From positions 1 to 64,000 of the forward strand of contig NZ_CAJNBL010000041.1 in the NCBI RefSeq assembly GCF_905221025.1: a stretch of DNA of 64,000 nucleotides, read 5' to 3'. This document shows, in pieces, positions 26,369 to 36,954 of the stretch (position 1 is the stretch's first letter; every line of letters begins with the position of its first letter). The position numbers and the translations under genes are program-made. Source of the DNA: Candidatus Nitrotoga fabula. Its GTDB lineage: Bacteria; Pseudomonadota; Gammaproteobacteria; Burkholderiales; Gallionellaceae. The notes beneath the pieces were generated by a model. It ran no database searches. It was not told the origin of the DNA and worked only from the letters and a program-made list of their open reading frames with translations.

Positions 26369-28747
26369 ATGATCAACATTGAAATTGACGGCAAACGCAT
26401 CGAGGTGGAAAACGGTTGCTCTGTGATAGAGGCGGCGCGTCGGTTGGGGATTTACATTCCACACTTTTGCTATCACAAAAAATTATCCATCGCAGCCAAT
26501 TGTCGGATGTGCCTGGTGCAAGTGGAGAAAGCCCCCAAGCCGCTTCCTGCCTGTGCTACACCGGTAGCTGAAGGCATGAAGGTTTTTACCGCTTCTGAAC
26601 AGGCAGTGAAAGCGCAGAAAGGGGTGATGGAATTTTTACTGATCAACCACCCACTGGATTGTCCGATATGCGATCAAGGTGGGGAATGTGAGTTACAGGA
26701 TCTGGCAGTTGGATATGGTGGAAGCGCATCCCGGTATCAAGAAGAGAAGCGCGTTGTATTGAGTAAGGATATCGGCCCTCTGGTGGCGGCCGAAGAGATG
26801 AGTCGTTGTATTAACTGCACCCGCTGTGTGCGGTTTGGTGTTGAAATTGGCGGGGCAATGGAGCTGGGCCAGGCATTTCGCGGCGAACATGCTGAAATTA
26901 TGTCTTTCGTGTCTGACACGGTAGATTCCGAGTTGTCCGGAAATATGATCGACCTATGCCCTGTGGGGGCTCTTACCAGCAAACCCTTCCGTTATAGTGC
27001 ACGTACATGGGAGCTGTCGCGTCGTAAATCCGTTAGTCCGCATGATAGCCTTGGATCCAATCTGGCCGTGCAAGTCAAGAACAACCGTGTGATGCGTGTG
27101 TTGCCAATTGAAAATGAGGCAGTCAACGAGTGCTGGCTCTCTGACAGGGATCGTTTTAGCTACGAGGGATTGAATTCGGCTGGACGCCTTACCAAGCCAA
27201 TGATCAAGCAGGGGGGCAAGTGGCAGGAAGCAGATTGGAAGGCTGCGCTTGAATATGTGGCGAATGGATTGCGCCAGATTTCCAGTGAGGCAGGAGCCGA
27301 ATTTATTGGTTCCCTGGCAACGCCCTATTCTACTCTGGAAGAGCTTTATTTATTACAGAAGTTGATGCGTGGCCTGGGGAGCCATAATGTTGATTTTCGT
27401 TTGCGACAGTCCGATTTCAGTGCAGATGGGAAGCAGGCTGGAGTCCCTTGGTTAGGGATGACTGTGGCAGACATCAATCAAATTGACCGTTTCCTGATAG
27501 TGGGCAGTTTCCTGCGCAAGGATCACCCGCTTCTAGCGGCAAGGGTGCGTTTTGCTGCAAATAAAGGAGCCCAGGTTAACCTGGTTCACTCTGCAGATGA
27601 CGAGCTGATGATGCCTGTTTGCAATAAGGCGATCATTCCACCAGGTGAAATGGTTGCGGTTCTTGGGCAAGTTCTGAAAGCGCTGTCTTTGATCAAGAAC
27701 TTGTCGCTGGATGACAGCGTTCGAAATGTCGTGAATGCGGTTACCCCGTCTCCCGTTGCCCATGCAATAGCCAGCAGCCTGGCCAGTGGGGAGCGGGTGG
27801 CTATTTTGCTTGGCAACTTTGCCCAGCAGCATCCGCAAGCGTCGCTGCTGCAACATCTGGCGGAGCATATTGCTGCTTTGTCCGGGGCAAAATTTGGCTT
27901 CTTGGGAGAAGCTGCCAATAGTGTCGGGGGGTATCTGGCACAAGCTGTACCTTTCTCCGGAACCGAACTTCAGGGTATGAATGCTTCGGCCATGCTGGCT
28001 TCCCATCGTAAGGCCTATGTCCTGCTGAATGTTGAAGCAGAGCTGGACACGCAGAACCCGCAGCAGGCACTGGCCGCGATGCACGCTGCGGACATGGTGG
28101 TAGCGATGAGTGCTTACAAACATCATGCAATCGAATATGCCGATGTATTGTTGCCAATTGCTCCATTTACTGAGACTTCGGGTACTTTTGTCAACGCCGA
28201 GGGCCGTGTGCAAAGCTTTAAGGGTACAGTACGGCCACTAGGGGAATCACGTCCGGCATGGAAGGTGCTGCGTGTTCTGGGCAATCTGCTCAATGTCCCT
28301 GGGTTCGATTTCAACGACTCAGAGGAAATTCGAGATGAAGCACTCAGGGGTATAAATCTTCCGGAGAATCTTGACAACAGCTTGCGAGGCATATCCTTGC
28401 AACCGGAAACCATGTCCAAGCGACCGGAAACAAGGAAAACTGCCGGCTTACAGCGTGTAAGCGACGTGCCGATCTATGCCACAGACTCCATTGTACGCCG
28501 GGCAGCCTCGCTACAAAAAACCCGGGATGCAGCGGATCCAGTCGCATGGATGCATAGCACGGAATTGGAAAAGCTGGATCTGCGGCCTGGGGAAATGGTC
28601 AAGCTAATTCAGGAGGGTGGCAGCGTGCGGTTGCCCACTTCTGTAGATGATGGTCTGCCATGCGGGGTAGTGCGTGTGGTATCCGGTCATTCCGCTACTG
28701 CGGGGCTTGCCGGGATGTTTGGAGAGATCAGGGTGGAGCGCGCATGA
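26369..28747 (+). CDS. nuoG: NADH-quinone oxidoreductase subunit G
   Basis: The 792-residue 75 kDa-type subunit that carries several iron-sulfur clusters. The N-terminal [2Fe-2S] ferredoxin domain has [15 protein letters not shown] and a later C in LPACATP (N1b). [18 protein letters not shown] carries the N5-type H/C ligands, and [11 protein letters not shown] with the later C in IDLCPVGAL binds N4. The rest is a molybdopterin oxidoreductase-like domain without a cofactor. I did not see the extra CxxCxxxC set for cluster N7 that some NuoG proteins carry. Confidence 0.95.
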   Translation: MINIEIDGKRIEVENGCSVIEAARRLGIYIPHFCYHKKLSIAANCRMCLVQVEKAPKPLPACATPVAEGMKVFTASEQAVKAQKGVMEFLLINHPLDCPICDQGGECELQDLAVGYGGSASRYQEEKRVVLSKDIGPLVAAEEMSRCINCTRCVRFGVEIGGAMELGQAFRGEHAEIMSFVSDTVDSELSGNMIDLCPVGALTSKPFRYSARTWELSRRKSVSPHDSLGSNLAVQVKNNRVMRVLPIENEAVNECWLSDRDRFSYEGLNSAGRLTKPMIKQGGKWQEADWKAALEYVANGLRQISSEAGAEFIGSLATPYSTLEELYLLQKLMRGLGSHNVDFRLRQSDFSADGKQAGVPWLGMTVADINQIDRFLIVGSFLRKDHPLLAARVRFAANKGAQVNLVHSADDELMMPVCNKAIIPPGEMVAVLGQVLKALSLIKNLSLDDSVRNVVNAVTPSPVAHAIASSLASGERVAILLGNFAQQHPQASLLQHLAEHIAALSGAKFGFLGEAANSVGGYLAQAVPFSGTELQGMNASAMLASHRKAYVLLNVEAELDTQNPQQALAAMHAADMVVAMSAYKHHAIEYADVLLPIAPFTETSGTFVNAEGRVQSFKGTVRPLGESRPAWKVLRVLGNLLNVPGFDFNDSEEIRDEALRGINLPENLDNSLRGISLQPETMSKRPETRKTAGLQRVSDVPIYATDSIVRRAASLQKTRDAADPVAWMHSTELEKLDLRPGEMVKLIQEGGSVRLPTSVDDGLPCGVVRVVSGHSATAGLAGMFGEIRVERA

Positions 28748-29784
28748 CAGAATTGATGCAATATTTGCAGAATTTGCTAGGTGTGGCTTGGTTGCCGGTA
28801 TGGACGCTGGTCAAAATACTGGTGATTGTGGTTCCGATCATGCTGACTGTTGCATACCTTACTCTTGCTGAACGCAAGGTAATTGGTTATATGCAGGTGC
28901 GCATCGGGCCAAACCGTGTTGGTTATTTCGGACTTCTGCAACCACTTGCAGATGGTCTCAAGCTCCTGATGAAAGAGATAATCGTTCCGTCTGGATCCAA
29001 CAGATTCCTGTTCGTAAGTGCCCCGATTCTTGCATTAATGCCGGCTCTTGCAGCATGGGCTGTGGTTCCATTCGACGATGGCATGGTACTGGCCGATGTA
29101 AATGCCGGTTTGCTTTATATTCTGGCAATGACCTCTCTTGGCGTGTATGGCATCATCATTGCAGGCTGGGCATCCAATTCCAAATATGCTTTCTTGGGTT
29201 CATTACGCTCAGCGGCACAGATTGTGTCCTATGAAATTCCAATGGGATTTGGCCTTGTCTGCGTGCTGATGGTATCCCAGAGCATGAATCTGGGGGACAT
29301 AGTTCTGGGTCAATCGGGTTCGGCAGGCTTATTGGGCTGGTATTTCATCCCGCTGTTTCCAATTTTTGTTGTGTATTTTATTTCAGGCGTAGCAGAAACC
29401 AATCGTGCTCCGTTTGACATGGCGGAAGGTGAATCAGAGATTGTTGCGGGTTTTCATGTCGAATATTCAGGCATGGCTTTCGCACTCTTTTTCCTGGCTG
29501 AATATGCCAACATGATTTTGATTGCCATACTTACGGCAATTATGTTCCTGGGCGGATGGCTGCCTCCGTTCGATATTGCACCGTTTAACCTGTTACCAGG
29601 AATTTTCTGGCTGCTGGCTAAAACTTCTTTCATGCTTTTCCTTTTTTTATGGTTCCGTGCCACATTCCCACGTTACCGTTATGATCAGCTGATGCGTCTG
29701 GGCTGGAAAGTTTTTATTCCTTTAACGCTGGTTTGGCTTGTGATAGTAGGCGCATGGATGCAAACCCCTTATTGGCTCTGGTAA
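28744..29784 (+). CDS. nuoH: NADH-quinone oxidoreductase subunit H
   Basis: The 346-residue membrane subunit that joins the peripheral arm to the membrane arm and lines the quinone channel, with eight or nine helices. Signatures are [20 protein letters not shown] and the acidic loop EAEGESE-like [20 protein letters not shown]. The start ATG overlaps the nuoG stop (ATGA). The open frame extends upstream, but that part lies in nuoG. Confidence 0.95.
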   Translation: MTELMQYLQNLLGVAWLPVWTLVKILVIVVPIMLTVAYLTLAERKVIGYMQVRIGPNRVGYFGLLQPLADGLKLLMKEIIVPSGSNRFLFVSAPILALMPALAAWAVVPFDDGMVLADVNAGLLYILAMTSLGVYGIIIAGWASNSKYAFLGSLRSAAQIVSYEIPMGFGLVCVLMVSQSMNLGDIVLGQSGSAGLLGWYFIPLFPIFVVYFISGVAETNRAPFDMAEGESEIVAGFHVEYSGMAFALFFLAEYANMILIAILTAIMFLGGWLPPFDIAPFNLLPGIFWLLAKTSFMLFLFLWFRATFPRYRYDQLMRLGWKVFIPLTLVWLVIVGAWMQTPYWLW

Positions 29785-29803
29785 CCGCCAAGGATTAAAG
29801 ATA

Positions 29804-30292
29804 ATGGAAAAGATAGCGAATTTTTTTAAATCATTTCTGCTGGTAGAGTTATTAAAAGGCATGGCATTGACCGGTAGGCATTTTTTTGCCCGTAAGATTA
29901 CCGTTCAGTTTCCTGAAGAAAAAACGCCTCAGGGATACCGTTTTCGTGGTTTGCATGCATTGCGCCGGTATGCCAATGGTGAAGAGCGCTGTATTGGCTG
30001 CAAATTATGCGAAGCAGTCTGTCCTGCCATGGCTATCCATATTGAAACCGAGGAAAGATCCGATAACACCCGGCGTACTACGCGCTATGACATCGATCTG
30101 GTCAAATGTATTTTCTGCGGCCTGTGCGAAGAGGCCTGTCCGGTTGATGCCATAGTAGAAACGCGCATTTTGGAATATCACGGAGAGAATCGGTCAGATT
30201 TGTATTACACCAAACCGATGTTGCTTGCGGTTGGTGCAAAATATGAAGAACAGATAGCAAAGGATAAGGCATCGGATGCCAAATACCGTTAA
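29804..30292 (+). CDS. nuoI: NADH-quinone oxidoreductase subunit I
   Basis: A 162-residue 8Fe ferredoxin-type subunit that carries clusters N6a and N6b. The two CxxCxxCxxxCP motifs are [12 protein letters not shown] (C63, C66, C69, C73) and [12 protein letters not shown] (C102, C105, C108, C112). The N-terminal helix (about 5-28) lies on the membrane surface. After it comes a 168-bp gap with no gene before nuoJ. Confidence 0.96.
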   Translation: MEKIANFFKSFLLVELLKGMALTGRHFFARKITVQFPEEKTPQGYRFRGLHALRRYANGEERCIGCKLCEAVCPAMAIHIETEERSDNTRRTTRYDIDLVKCIFCGLCEEACPVDAIVETRILEYHGENRSDLYYTKPMLLAVGAKYEEQIAKDKASDAKYR

Positions 30293-30460
30293 GATCATTT
30301 AACAAACCATTATCATTGCAGTAATGAGAATATTCATAGTGTTTTGACACGGATAGTGTGGAACTGGTGCCCAGATGTTATTGCAAGGCAGAAAGGATTT
30401 CTGCAATGGATGGATTGAAATGACCTTTACGGTTCCGGACACAGTTAAAGGCTTGAGATT

Positions 30461-31081
30461 ATGCTGATGAGTTTTGAGACACTTGTTTTTTATATGTTTG
30501 CCGTAATTACCGTGTTTGCATCTTTGCGGGTCATTACTGCACGCAACCCGGTTCACGCCGCTCTGTTTCTGGTTCTTGCTTTCTGCACTGCGGCTGGAGT
30601 CTGGATGCTGCTGGAGGCGGAATTTCTTGCGATCACCCTTGTTCTGGTGTATGTCGGAGCGGTGATGGTGCTATTCCTGTTCGTTGTAATGATGCTTGAC
30701 ATTAATCTGGAGCAGTTGCGTGAAGGTTTCTGGCGGTGGTTTCCGTTTGGAGCATTGCTAGCAATCATTATGGTATTTCAGATGATATGGGTTTTGGGGA
30801 ACCGCCAGACTGCCGAAACCGGGGCCCAGGTAATAAAGCATGCAGCCAATTACAGTAATACCAAAGAACTTGGGCGTTTGATCTATACGGATTATGTGTA
30901 CGCATTTGAGCTGGCGGCAGTGTTGCTTCTTGTGGCAATTGTTGCAGCTATTGCACTCACTCTGAGACGCAGAAAGGATGCCAGGTCACAGGAACCGGAT
31001 AAGCAGATCCTTGTGAAAAAAGCGGACCGTCTTCGTATTGTTTCTGTAGTGGTTGAAAATAAAGAGAATAAATCGCAGTAA
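30461..31081 (+). CDS. nuoJ: NADH-quinone oxidoreductase subunit J
   Basis: A 206-residue membrane subunit with five helices. NPVHAALFLVLAFCTAAGVWMLLEAEFLAI-type sequence and YVGAVMVLFLFVVMMLDI (with the pi-bulge helix 3) mark the family. The C-terminal tail is charged (RRRKDARSQEPDK and beyond). ATGs at 30461 and 30467 are both possible; GAG lies just upstream of the first. A 148-bp non-coding gap follows. Confidence 0.93.
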   Translation: MLMSFETLVFYMFAVITVFASLRVITARNPVHAALFLVLAFCTAAGVWMLLEAEFLAITLVLVYVGAVMVLFLFVVMMLDINLEQLREGFWRWFPFGALLAIIMVFQMIWVLGNRQTAETGAQVIKHAANYSNTKELGRLIYTDYVYAFELAAVLLLVAIVAAIALTLRRRKDARSQEPDKQILVKKADRLRIVSVVVENKENKSQ

Positions 31082-31229
31082 CAGTGATTGATCGGGTAAA
31101 TGCTGTATTAAAGCGGAAATGGTCGGATTTCCAGCCTATATGATGTACTGCATGGTGCAAGTGCCCGAATAACGGGTGGTGCAGCGGATGCATCTATCGG
31201 ATTACATGAAGATTCAATAAAGGGAGCAT

Positions 31230-31541
31230 ATGCTGAACTTGAGTTTGTCGCATTTTCTTGTGTTTGGGGCGATCCTGTTTGCCATTGGAGTGGTAGGTAT
31301 TTTTCTCAACCGGAAAAACATCATTGTCCTGCTGATGTCCATTGAGCTGATGTTGCTTGCGGTAAATACGAATTTCGTTGCTTTTTCACATTATCTGAAT
31401 GATGTATCAGGCCAGATATTCGTGTTTTTCATTCTTACGGTGGCTGCAGCTGAAGCGGCTATCGGTTTGGCGATTCTAATCGTGTTATTCCGTAATCTGC
31501 GTACCATTAACGTAGATGATCTCGGCAGCCTGAAAGGGTAA
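31230..31541 (+). CDS. nuoK: NADH-quinone oxidoreductase subunit K
   Basis: A 103-residue, three-helix membrane subunit (MrpC homologue) that takes part in the proton path. It keeps the two membrane glutamates: one in [12 protein letters not shown] and one in [12 protein letters not shown]. The ribosome-binding site AAAGGGAG precedes the ATG. Confidence 0.96.
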   Translation: MLNLSLSHFLVFGAILFAIGVVGIFLNRKNIIVLLMSIELMLLAVNTNFVAFSHYLNDVSGQIFVFFILTVAAAEAAIGLAILIVLFRNLRTINVDDLGSLKG

Positions 31542-31547
31542 CAGCGA

Positions 31548-33566
31548 ATGAGTACTATGGAAAATCTATATTTGCTGGTTCCGTTGGCTCCTCTGGTGGG
31601 TGCAATAATTGCAGGCCTGTTCGGCAATATCGTTGGACGAACTTTTTCTCATTGCATCACCATCTTGCTGGTTGCTGTTTCCTTCGTTGCCTCGGTGTTC
31701 ATCTATCAGGATGTCATGGCGGGAAATACTTTCAACGGTACAGTCTATCAATGGCTCAACCTGGGCGATACGCGGCTTGAAGTGGGTTTTCTGATTGACC
31801 ATCTGACTGTGTTGATGATGCTCGTGGTTACTTTCGTTTCACTGATGGTGCATATCTATACCATCGGCTATATGGCGGATGATGCAGGTTATCAGCGCTT
31901 CTTCAGCTATATTTCACTGTTTACTTTTTCGATGCTCATGCTGGTGATGTCCAACAATTTCCTGCAGCTATTTTTTGGCTGGGAAGCAGTGGGGTTGGTT
32001 TCATATCTATTGATCGGTTTCTGGTATACCCGCCCCACTGCGATTTATGCGAACCTGAAGGCCTTTTTGGTCAATCGTGTTGGAGATTTCGGCTTTCTGT
32101 TGGGTATCGGATTGATCTTGATGGTATTCGGGACGCTGGACTACGCAGAAGTGTTTGCCAATGTCAGTAAATATGCGAGTGATGTTGCGCCGATTCCGGG
32201 TGTATCCTGGAACGTGATTACTGCAATCTGTATCCTGCTCTTTATTGGCGCCATGGGAAAATCTGCGCAGTTTCCACTGCACGTATGGTTGCCGGATTCG
32301 ATGGAGGGCCCAACCCCGATTTCAGCTTTGATTCATGCCGCCACTATGGTGACAGCAGGTATCTTCATGGTGGCACGCATGTCGCCGCTGTTTGAGTTGT
32401 CCGATACCGCTCTGTCGTTTGTCATGGTGACTGGAGCCATTACCGCCCTGTTCATGGGCTTCCTTGGTATCATTCAGAACGATATTAAGCGTGTAGTAGC
32501 CTATTCGACCTTGTCGCAACTTGGCTATATGACCGTGGCACTGGGTGCTTCGGCCTATTCGGTGGCCATTTTCCACCTGATGACCCATGCTTTTTTCAAG
32601 GCACTGTTGTTCCTGGCTGCCGGTTCGGTAATCATCGCCATGCACCATGTCCAGGATATCCGGCACATGGGTGGGTTGCGCAAATACATGCCAATTACCT
32701 GGATCACGTTTCTGATCGGTTCGCTGGCCTTGATCGGAACACCGTTCTTATCCGGTTTCTACTCCAAGGACAGCATCATTGAAGCTGTGGCACTTTCGCA
32801 TCTTCCTGGTTCCGGTTTTGCCTATTTCGCGGTTCTTGCCGGGGTTTTTGTCACGGCATTTTATTCATTCCGTTTATATTTCCTGGTGTTCCACGGAAAA
32901 GAGCATTTTGGACAAGCGCATCATGATAGTCATGGTGCAACCAATGACAGCCATGACGATCACCACCATGGCTTGGCACCTGGACAGAAACCGCACGAAA
33001 CTCCATGGGTAGTCTGGCTGCCCCTGGTTCTGCTTGCTATTCCTTCCATGATAATCGGATATCTCGTTATTGAGCCGATGCTATTTGGAAATTATTTCAG
33101 TGACTCAATTTTTGTTGATCACGAGTTGCACCCATCTATGGCTGAAATGAAACACGAGTTTCATGGGCCTTTAGCGATGACATTGCATGGACTTACTTCA
33201 TTGCCGTTCTGGCTTGCATTGGCGGGAGTTGCAATGGCATGGGTCTTCTATCTGAAAACCCCGAATATTCCTGAAATGATCCGGCAAAAATTCAGCTGGA
33301 TATATACCTTGTTTGACAACAAGTATTACTTTGATAGCTTTAATGACTGGTTTTTTGCATCCGGTGCCCGCAAGGTAAGTGGAATGTTATGGAAATTTGG
33401 TGACATCAAGCTGATTGATGGTCTTGTAGTGAATGGTAGCGCGCGTATGGTTGGATTTTTTTCAAGCGTGTTGCGCCACATTCAGACCGGATATATCTAT
33501 CACTATGCGTTTGCCATGATCATCGGGGTATTCCTGTTGCTAACGATACATACTTGGTTTGAATAA
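31548..33566 (+). CDS. nuoL: NADH-quinone oxidoreductase subunit L
   Basis: The largest antiporter-like proton pump subunit (672 residues, about 16 helices) and end piece of the membrane arm, with the long lateral helix at the C-terminus. Signatures include NNFLQLFFGWEAVGLVSYLL (key glutamate in GWEAVG), GKSAQFPLHVWLPDSMEGPT (key lysine in MGKSAQ), and SALIHAATMVTAGI. A histidine- and aspartate-rich loop (HHDSHGATNDSHDDHHHG, around residue 465) is conspicuous and might bind metal; such loops are seen in related NuoL proteins. Confidence 0.96.
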   Translation: MSTMENLYLLVPLAPLVGAIIAGLFGNIVGRTFSHCITILLVAVSFVASVFIYQDVMAGNTFNGTVYQWLNLGDTRLEVGFLIDHLTVLMMLVVTFVSLMVHIYTIGYMADDAGYQRFFSYISLFTFSMLMLVMSNNFLQLFFGWEAVGLVSYLLIGFWYTRPTAIYANLKAFLVNRVGDFGFLLGIGLILMVFGTLDYAEVFANVSKYASDVAPIPGVSWNVITAICILLFIGAMGKSAQFPLHVWLPDSMEGPTPISALIHAATMVTAGIFMVARMSPLFELSDTALSFVMVTGAITALFMGFLGIIQNDIKRVVAYSTLSQLGYMTVALGASAYSVAIFHLMTHAFFKALLFLAAGSVIIAMHHVQDIRHMGGLRKYMPITWITFLIGSLALIGTPFLSGFYSKDSIIEAVALSHLPGSGFAYFAVLAGVFVTAFYSFRLYFLVFHGKEHFGQAHHDSHGATNDSHDDHHHGLAPGQKPHETPWVVWLPLVLLAIPSMIIGYLVIEPMLFGNYFSDSIFVDHELHPSMAEMKHEFHGPLAMTLHGLTSLPFWLALAGVAMAWVFYLKTPNIPEMIRQKFSWIYTLFDNKYYFDSFNDWFFASGARKVSGMLWKFGDIKLIDGLVVNGSARMVGFFSSVLRHIQTGYIYHYAFAMIIGVFLLLTIHTWFE

Positions 33567-33596
33567 TACGCAAAGCGAGAAACTGAAGGAATAAGA

Positions 33597-35081
33597 ATGA
33601 TTTTTGGATTTCCCCTGTTAAGTCTTTCAATCTGGTTGCCAATTATTTTTGGTTTGCTGGTTCTTGCTACCGGAAATGATCGCAATGCACCGTTAGCGCG
33701 TGTGGTTGCCATGATTGGCGCGATACTGGGCTTCCTGGTTACGATTCCGCTCTATTTGGATTTCGACAAGATGACCAGCGCCATGCAGTTTGTTGAGTTG
33801 TCTGAGTGGATTCCTCACTTCAATGTTCATTATCATCTGGGTGTAGACGGGATTTCCGTACTGTTTGTTATCCTGAATAGTTTCTTTACTCCGCTGGTGG
33901 TTATCGCAGGATGGAAGATAATCGAGAAGCGTGTTGCGCAATATCTAGCCGGATTCCTTATCATGTCCGGTTTGGTTAATGGAGTATTTGCTTCCCTGGA
34001 TGCAGTGCTGTTCTATGTTTTCTGGGAGGCTATGTTGATCCCCATGTTCATCATTATTGGTGTATGGGGCGGCCCGAATCGTGTATATGCTGCAATCAAG
34101 TTTTTTCTATACACTTTCTTTGGTTCGGTGCTGATGCTAATCGCGCTTCTATACCTGTATGTCCAGTCTGGCGGCAGTTTTTCAATCCTTGAATATCACA
34201 GGATGCCAATTCCGATGACTGCACAGATTTTGATATTCGTAGCGTTCTTTATGGCATTTGCAGTAAAAGTGCCCATGTTTCCGGTGCATACCTGGCTTCC
34301 CGATGCGCATGTCGAGGCTCCAACAGGTGGTTCTGTCATTCTTGCTGCGATCATGTTGAAAGTTGGTGCATATGGTTTTATCCGTTTTTCCATGCCTATT
34401 GTTCCAGATGCGAGTCACTACCTTGCAGGTTGGATGATCGCCCTTTCGCTGATCGCTGTTGTATATATAGGTCTGGTTGCATTGACCCAAACTGACATGA
34501 AGAAACTGGTGGCTTATTCTTCCATTTCCCATATGGGTTTTGTCACGCTGGGTTTCTTCATCTTTAATGCTTATGGAATGGAAGGTGCTCTGGTACAAAT
34601 GATTTCGCACGGTTTTGTGTCAGGTGCATTATTTCTTTGTATCGGCGTGTTATACGACCGCATGCATACCCGTAATATCGCTGATTACGGCGGCGTTGCC
34701 AGCAAAATGCCGATGTTTTCAGCATTCTTTGTACTTTTTGCGATGGGTAATGTTGGGTTGCCAGGGACCAGCGGGTTTGTAGGTGAGTTCATGGTGATCA
34801 TGGGAACAGTCAATGTTAATTTCTGGTATGCCTTTGCGCTTGCAAGCATACTGATTTTCGGGGCAGCCTATACTCTGTGGATGGTAAAACGTGTGGTCTT
34901 TGGCGCAGTAGCCAATCCCCATGTTGAGGCGCTGACCGACATTACTTTCCGGGAGAAATTGTTGCTTGGCATATTGGCGCTGACTGTCCTTGGCATGGGG
35001 TTGTATCCCTTGCCGTTTACAGAAATTATGCATACGTCCGTGAATGATCTGCTGGTTCATGTTGCCCGATCCAAGTTATAA
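33597..35081 (+). CDS. nuoM: NADH-quinone oxidoreductase subunit M
   Basis: The second antiporter-like pump subunit, 494 residues with about 14 helices. [20 protein letters not shown] carries the conserved glutamate, [22 protein letters not shown] carries the lysine and the signature proline helix, and [13 protein letters not shown] the second key lysine region. Thirty bases separate it from nuoL. Confidence 0.96.
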   Translation: MIFGFPLLSLSIWLPIIFGLLVLATGNDRNAPLARVVAMIGAILGFLVTIPLYLDFDKMTSAMQFVELSEWIPHFNVHYHLGVDGISVLFVILNSFFTPLVVIAGWKIIEKRVAQYLAGFLIMSGLVNGVFASLDAVLFYVFWEAMLIPMFIIIGVWGGPNRVYAAIKFFLYTFFGSVLMLIALLYLYVQSGGSFSILEYHRMPIPMTAQILIFVAFFMAFAVKVPMFPVHTWLPDAHVEAPTGGSVILAAIMLKVGAYGFIRFSMPIVPDASHYLAGWMIALSLIAVVYIGLVALTQTDMKKLVAYSSISHMGFVTLGFFIFNAYGMEGALVQMISHGFVSGALFLCIGVLYDRMHTRNIADYGGVASKMPMFSAFFVLFAMGNVGLPGTSGFVGEFMVIMGTVNVNFWYAFALASILIFGAAYTLWMVKRVVFGAVANPHVEALTDITFREKLLLGILALTVLGMGLYPLPFTEIMHTSVNDLLVHVARSKL

Positions 35082-35103
35082 GCTATCATCAACTGAGGAA
35101 TTT

Positions 35104-36555
35104 ATGAGTTATTTGTCCACCCTGACTCCCGCCTACGCAGAGATATTCCTGCTGGTGATGACCAGCCTGATTTTAATTGCGGATTTGTTTGTCACTCACC
35201 CGAGCAAAACTCCAACCTATCTTCTGGTTCAATTTACATTATTGGGTTGCGCACTGATTACGGTTTTTACCCATGAGCCTGGTGTAATCTATATTTTTAA
35301 CAATCAGTTCGTGGATGATCTGATGTCCGATGTGCTTAAGTTGGTTAGTTATCTGGCCATATCCATGGCTCTGGTATATTCGCGCAGATATTTGATATTG
35401 CGTGAATTATTTACTGGTGAGTTCATGGTGCTCACATTGTTTGCATTGCTGGGGATGATGGTGATGATCTCGGCTTCTCACTTCATCACTTTGTATATCG
35501 GTTTGGAATTGTTGTCGCTAAGCTTGTATGCCATGGTTGCATTGCAGCGTGATTCCGCTATCGCCAGTGAGTCTGCAATGAAGTATTTCATTTTGGGTGC
35601 GCTGGCTTCCGGTCTGCTTTTGTATGGCATGTCCATGTTATATGGAGCAACCAGTACACTGGAAGTTACCGGTATTGCTGATGCCATCAGGCAGGGGGTG
35701 GATAACAAATCATTGCTGGCATTTGGTTTGGTGTTTGTAGTCGCAGGACTGGCATTCAAACTTGGAGCGGTGCCATTTCACATGTGGGTGCCCGATGTTT
35801 ATCATGGAGCCCCAACTGCCATGACCATGATGATTGGTTCCGCTCCAAAACTGGCTGCATTTGCATTTGTCATGCGTATTCTGGTAGATGGCTTGCAGCC
35901 ATTGGTAGTGCAGTGGTCCGGTATGTTGGCAATTCTTGCCATATTGTCAATGGCTGTCGGGAATATAACTGCTATTGCACAGACTAACCTGAAACGCATG
36001 CTGGCTTATTCCACAATCGCGCACATGGGTTTTTTGTTGCTCGGCATATTGAGCGGAGGGATAGACGGTTATAGTTCCGCCATGTTCTATGCTGTTATCT
36101 ATGTATTAATGAGCCTTGGCGGTTTTGGCATGATCATGCTGCTCTCACGTGAAGGATTTGAAGCAGACATGCTTAATGATTTCAAGGGGCTAAATCAGCG
36201 TAGCCCGTGGTTAGCGTTTATCATGCTGATATTGATGTTTTCAATGGCTGGTGTACCTCCGACGGCAGGTTTTTATGCAAAACTGTCTGTTTTGCAAGCA
36301 GCTGTGGGTGCTGGGTATACCCCATTAGCCGTGATAGCGGTATTGTTTTCTTTGATAGGCGCTTTTTACTATCTTCGCATTGTTAAGCTGATGTATTTTG
36401 ATGCCCCGGAAACTCATGTTCCTATTTCTATTCAACCTGACAGTGGTTTGTTAATATCTATTAATGGCTTGGCAGTTTTGGTATTGGGTATTCTGCCTGG
36501 TACGTTAATTTCGGTTTGTGCAGTAGCGGTGCAGAAATCATTGATGTTGTATTGA
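35104..36555 (+). CDS. nuoN: NADH-quinone oxidoreductase subunit N
   Basis: The third antiporter-like pump subunit and last gene of the operon, 483 residues with about 14 helices. Signatures include [42 protein letters not shown] and [14 protein letters not shown]. The open frame extends back into nuoM, but the ATG at 35104 has CTGAGGAA at a good distance. A strong hairpin 20 bp after the stop ends the operon. Confidence 0.96.
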   Translation: MSYLSTLTPAYAEIFLLVMTSLILIADLFVTHPSKTPTYLLVQFTLLGCALITVFTHEPGVIYIFNNQFVDDLMSDVLKLVSYLAISMALVYSRRYLILRELFTGEFMVLTLFALLGMMVMISASHFITLYIGLELLSLSLYAMVALQRDSAIASESAMKYFILGALASGLLLYGMSMLYGATSTLEVTGIADAIRQGVDNKSLLAFGLVFVVAGLAFKLGAVPFHMWVPDVYHGAPTAMTMMIGSAPKLAAFAFVMRILVDGLQPLVVQWSGMLAILAILSMAVGNITAIAQTNLKRMLAYSTIAHMGFLLLGILSGGIDGYSSAMFYAVIYVLMSLGGFGMIMLLSREGFEADMLNDFKGLNQRSPWLAFIMLILMFSMAGVPPTAGFYAKLSVLQAAVGAGYTPLAVIAVLFSLIGAFYYLRIVKLMYFDAPETHVPISIQPDSGLLISINGLAVLVLGILPGTLISVCAVAVQKSLMLY

Positions 36556-36576
36556 TATTGTTTCCATAGCTCATGA

Positions 36577-36617
36577 GTAAAATTAAATTCCCGCCAATGG
36601 CGGGAATTTAATTTTAC
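36577..36617 (+). terminator. Terminator of the nuo operon
   Basis: A perfect 19-bp inverted repeat with a 3-base loop: GTAAAATTAAATTCCCGCC is mirrored after AAT. The GC core CCCGCC/GGCGGG is followed by AATTTAATTTT, a T-rich tract that serves as the release sequence. It begins 21 bases after the nuoN stop. The symmetric A/T arms could let it work in both directions. Confidence 0.85.
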
Positions 36618-36954
36618 ATACTCAGATAGATCTGAAGACGCAGCATAATAATGTAGAAACTTGCTGCTGTTTAGAACTGTCCAGGATATTTTTTATCTAA
36701 TCGCCTGAATTCTTGTGAATGCAGCAATCTGATTGAGAGCAATCTATTCTTTTTTCCAATGAGCTGTGATTTTTTAAAATCCGGTTTAGGAAATATCATG
36801 TATCCGATTCAGGATTTTTTCTGCAGCCAGGTAATCAATCAGTTCTGTAGGGTGATGCACAATCAGAGGTGCTCTGATCAAAAAGTATTCATGATGCGGT
36901 GTAAGATTTTTTGCGCAGTTAGCTTTTTTATTTAATGAATGATGTGAACATTCT
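36618..36954. other. AT-rich gene-free spacer after the nuo operon
   Basis: Nothing coding is visible in these ~340 AT-rich bases. Several short T-runs and loose dyads occur (for example around 36690-36700 and 36815-36825). It must hold the promoter of the Sel1-repeat gene; I cannot place it. Confidence 0.4.
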
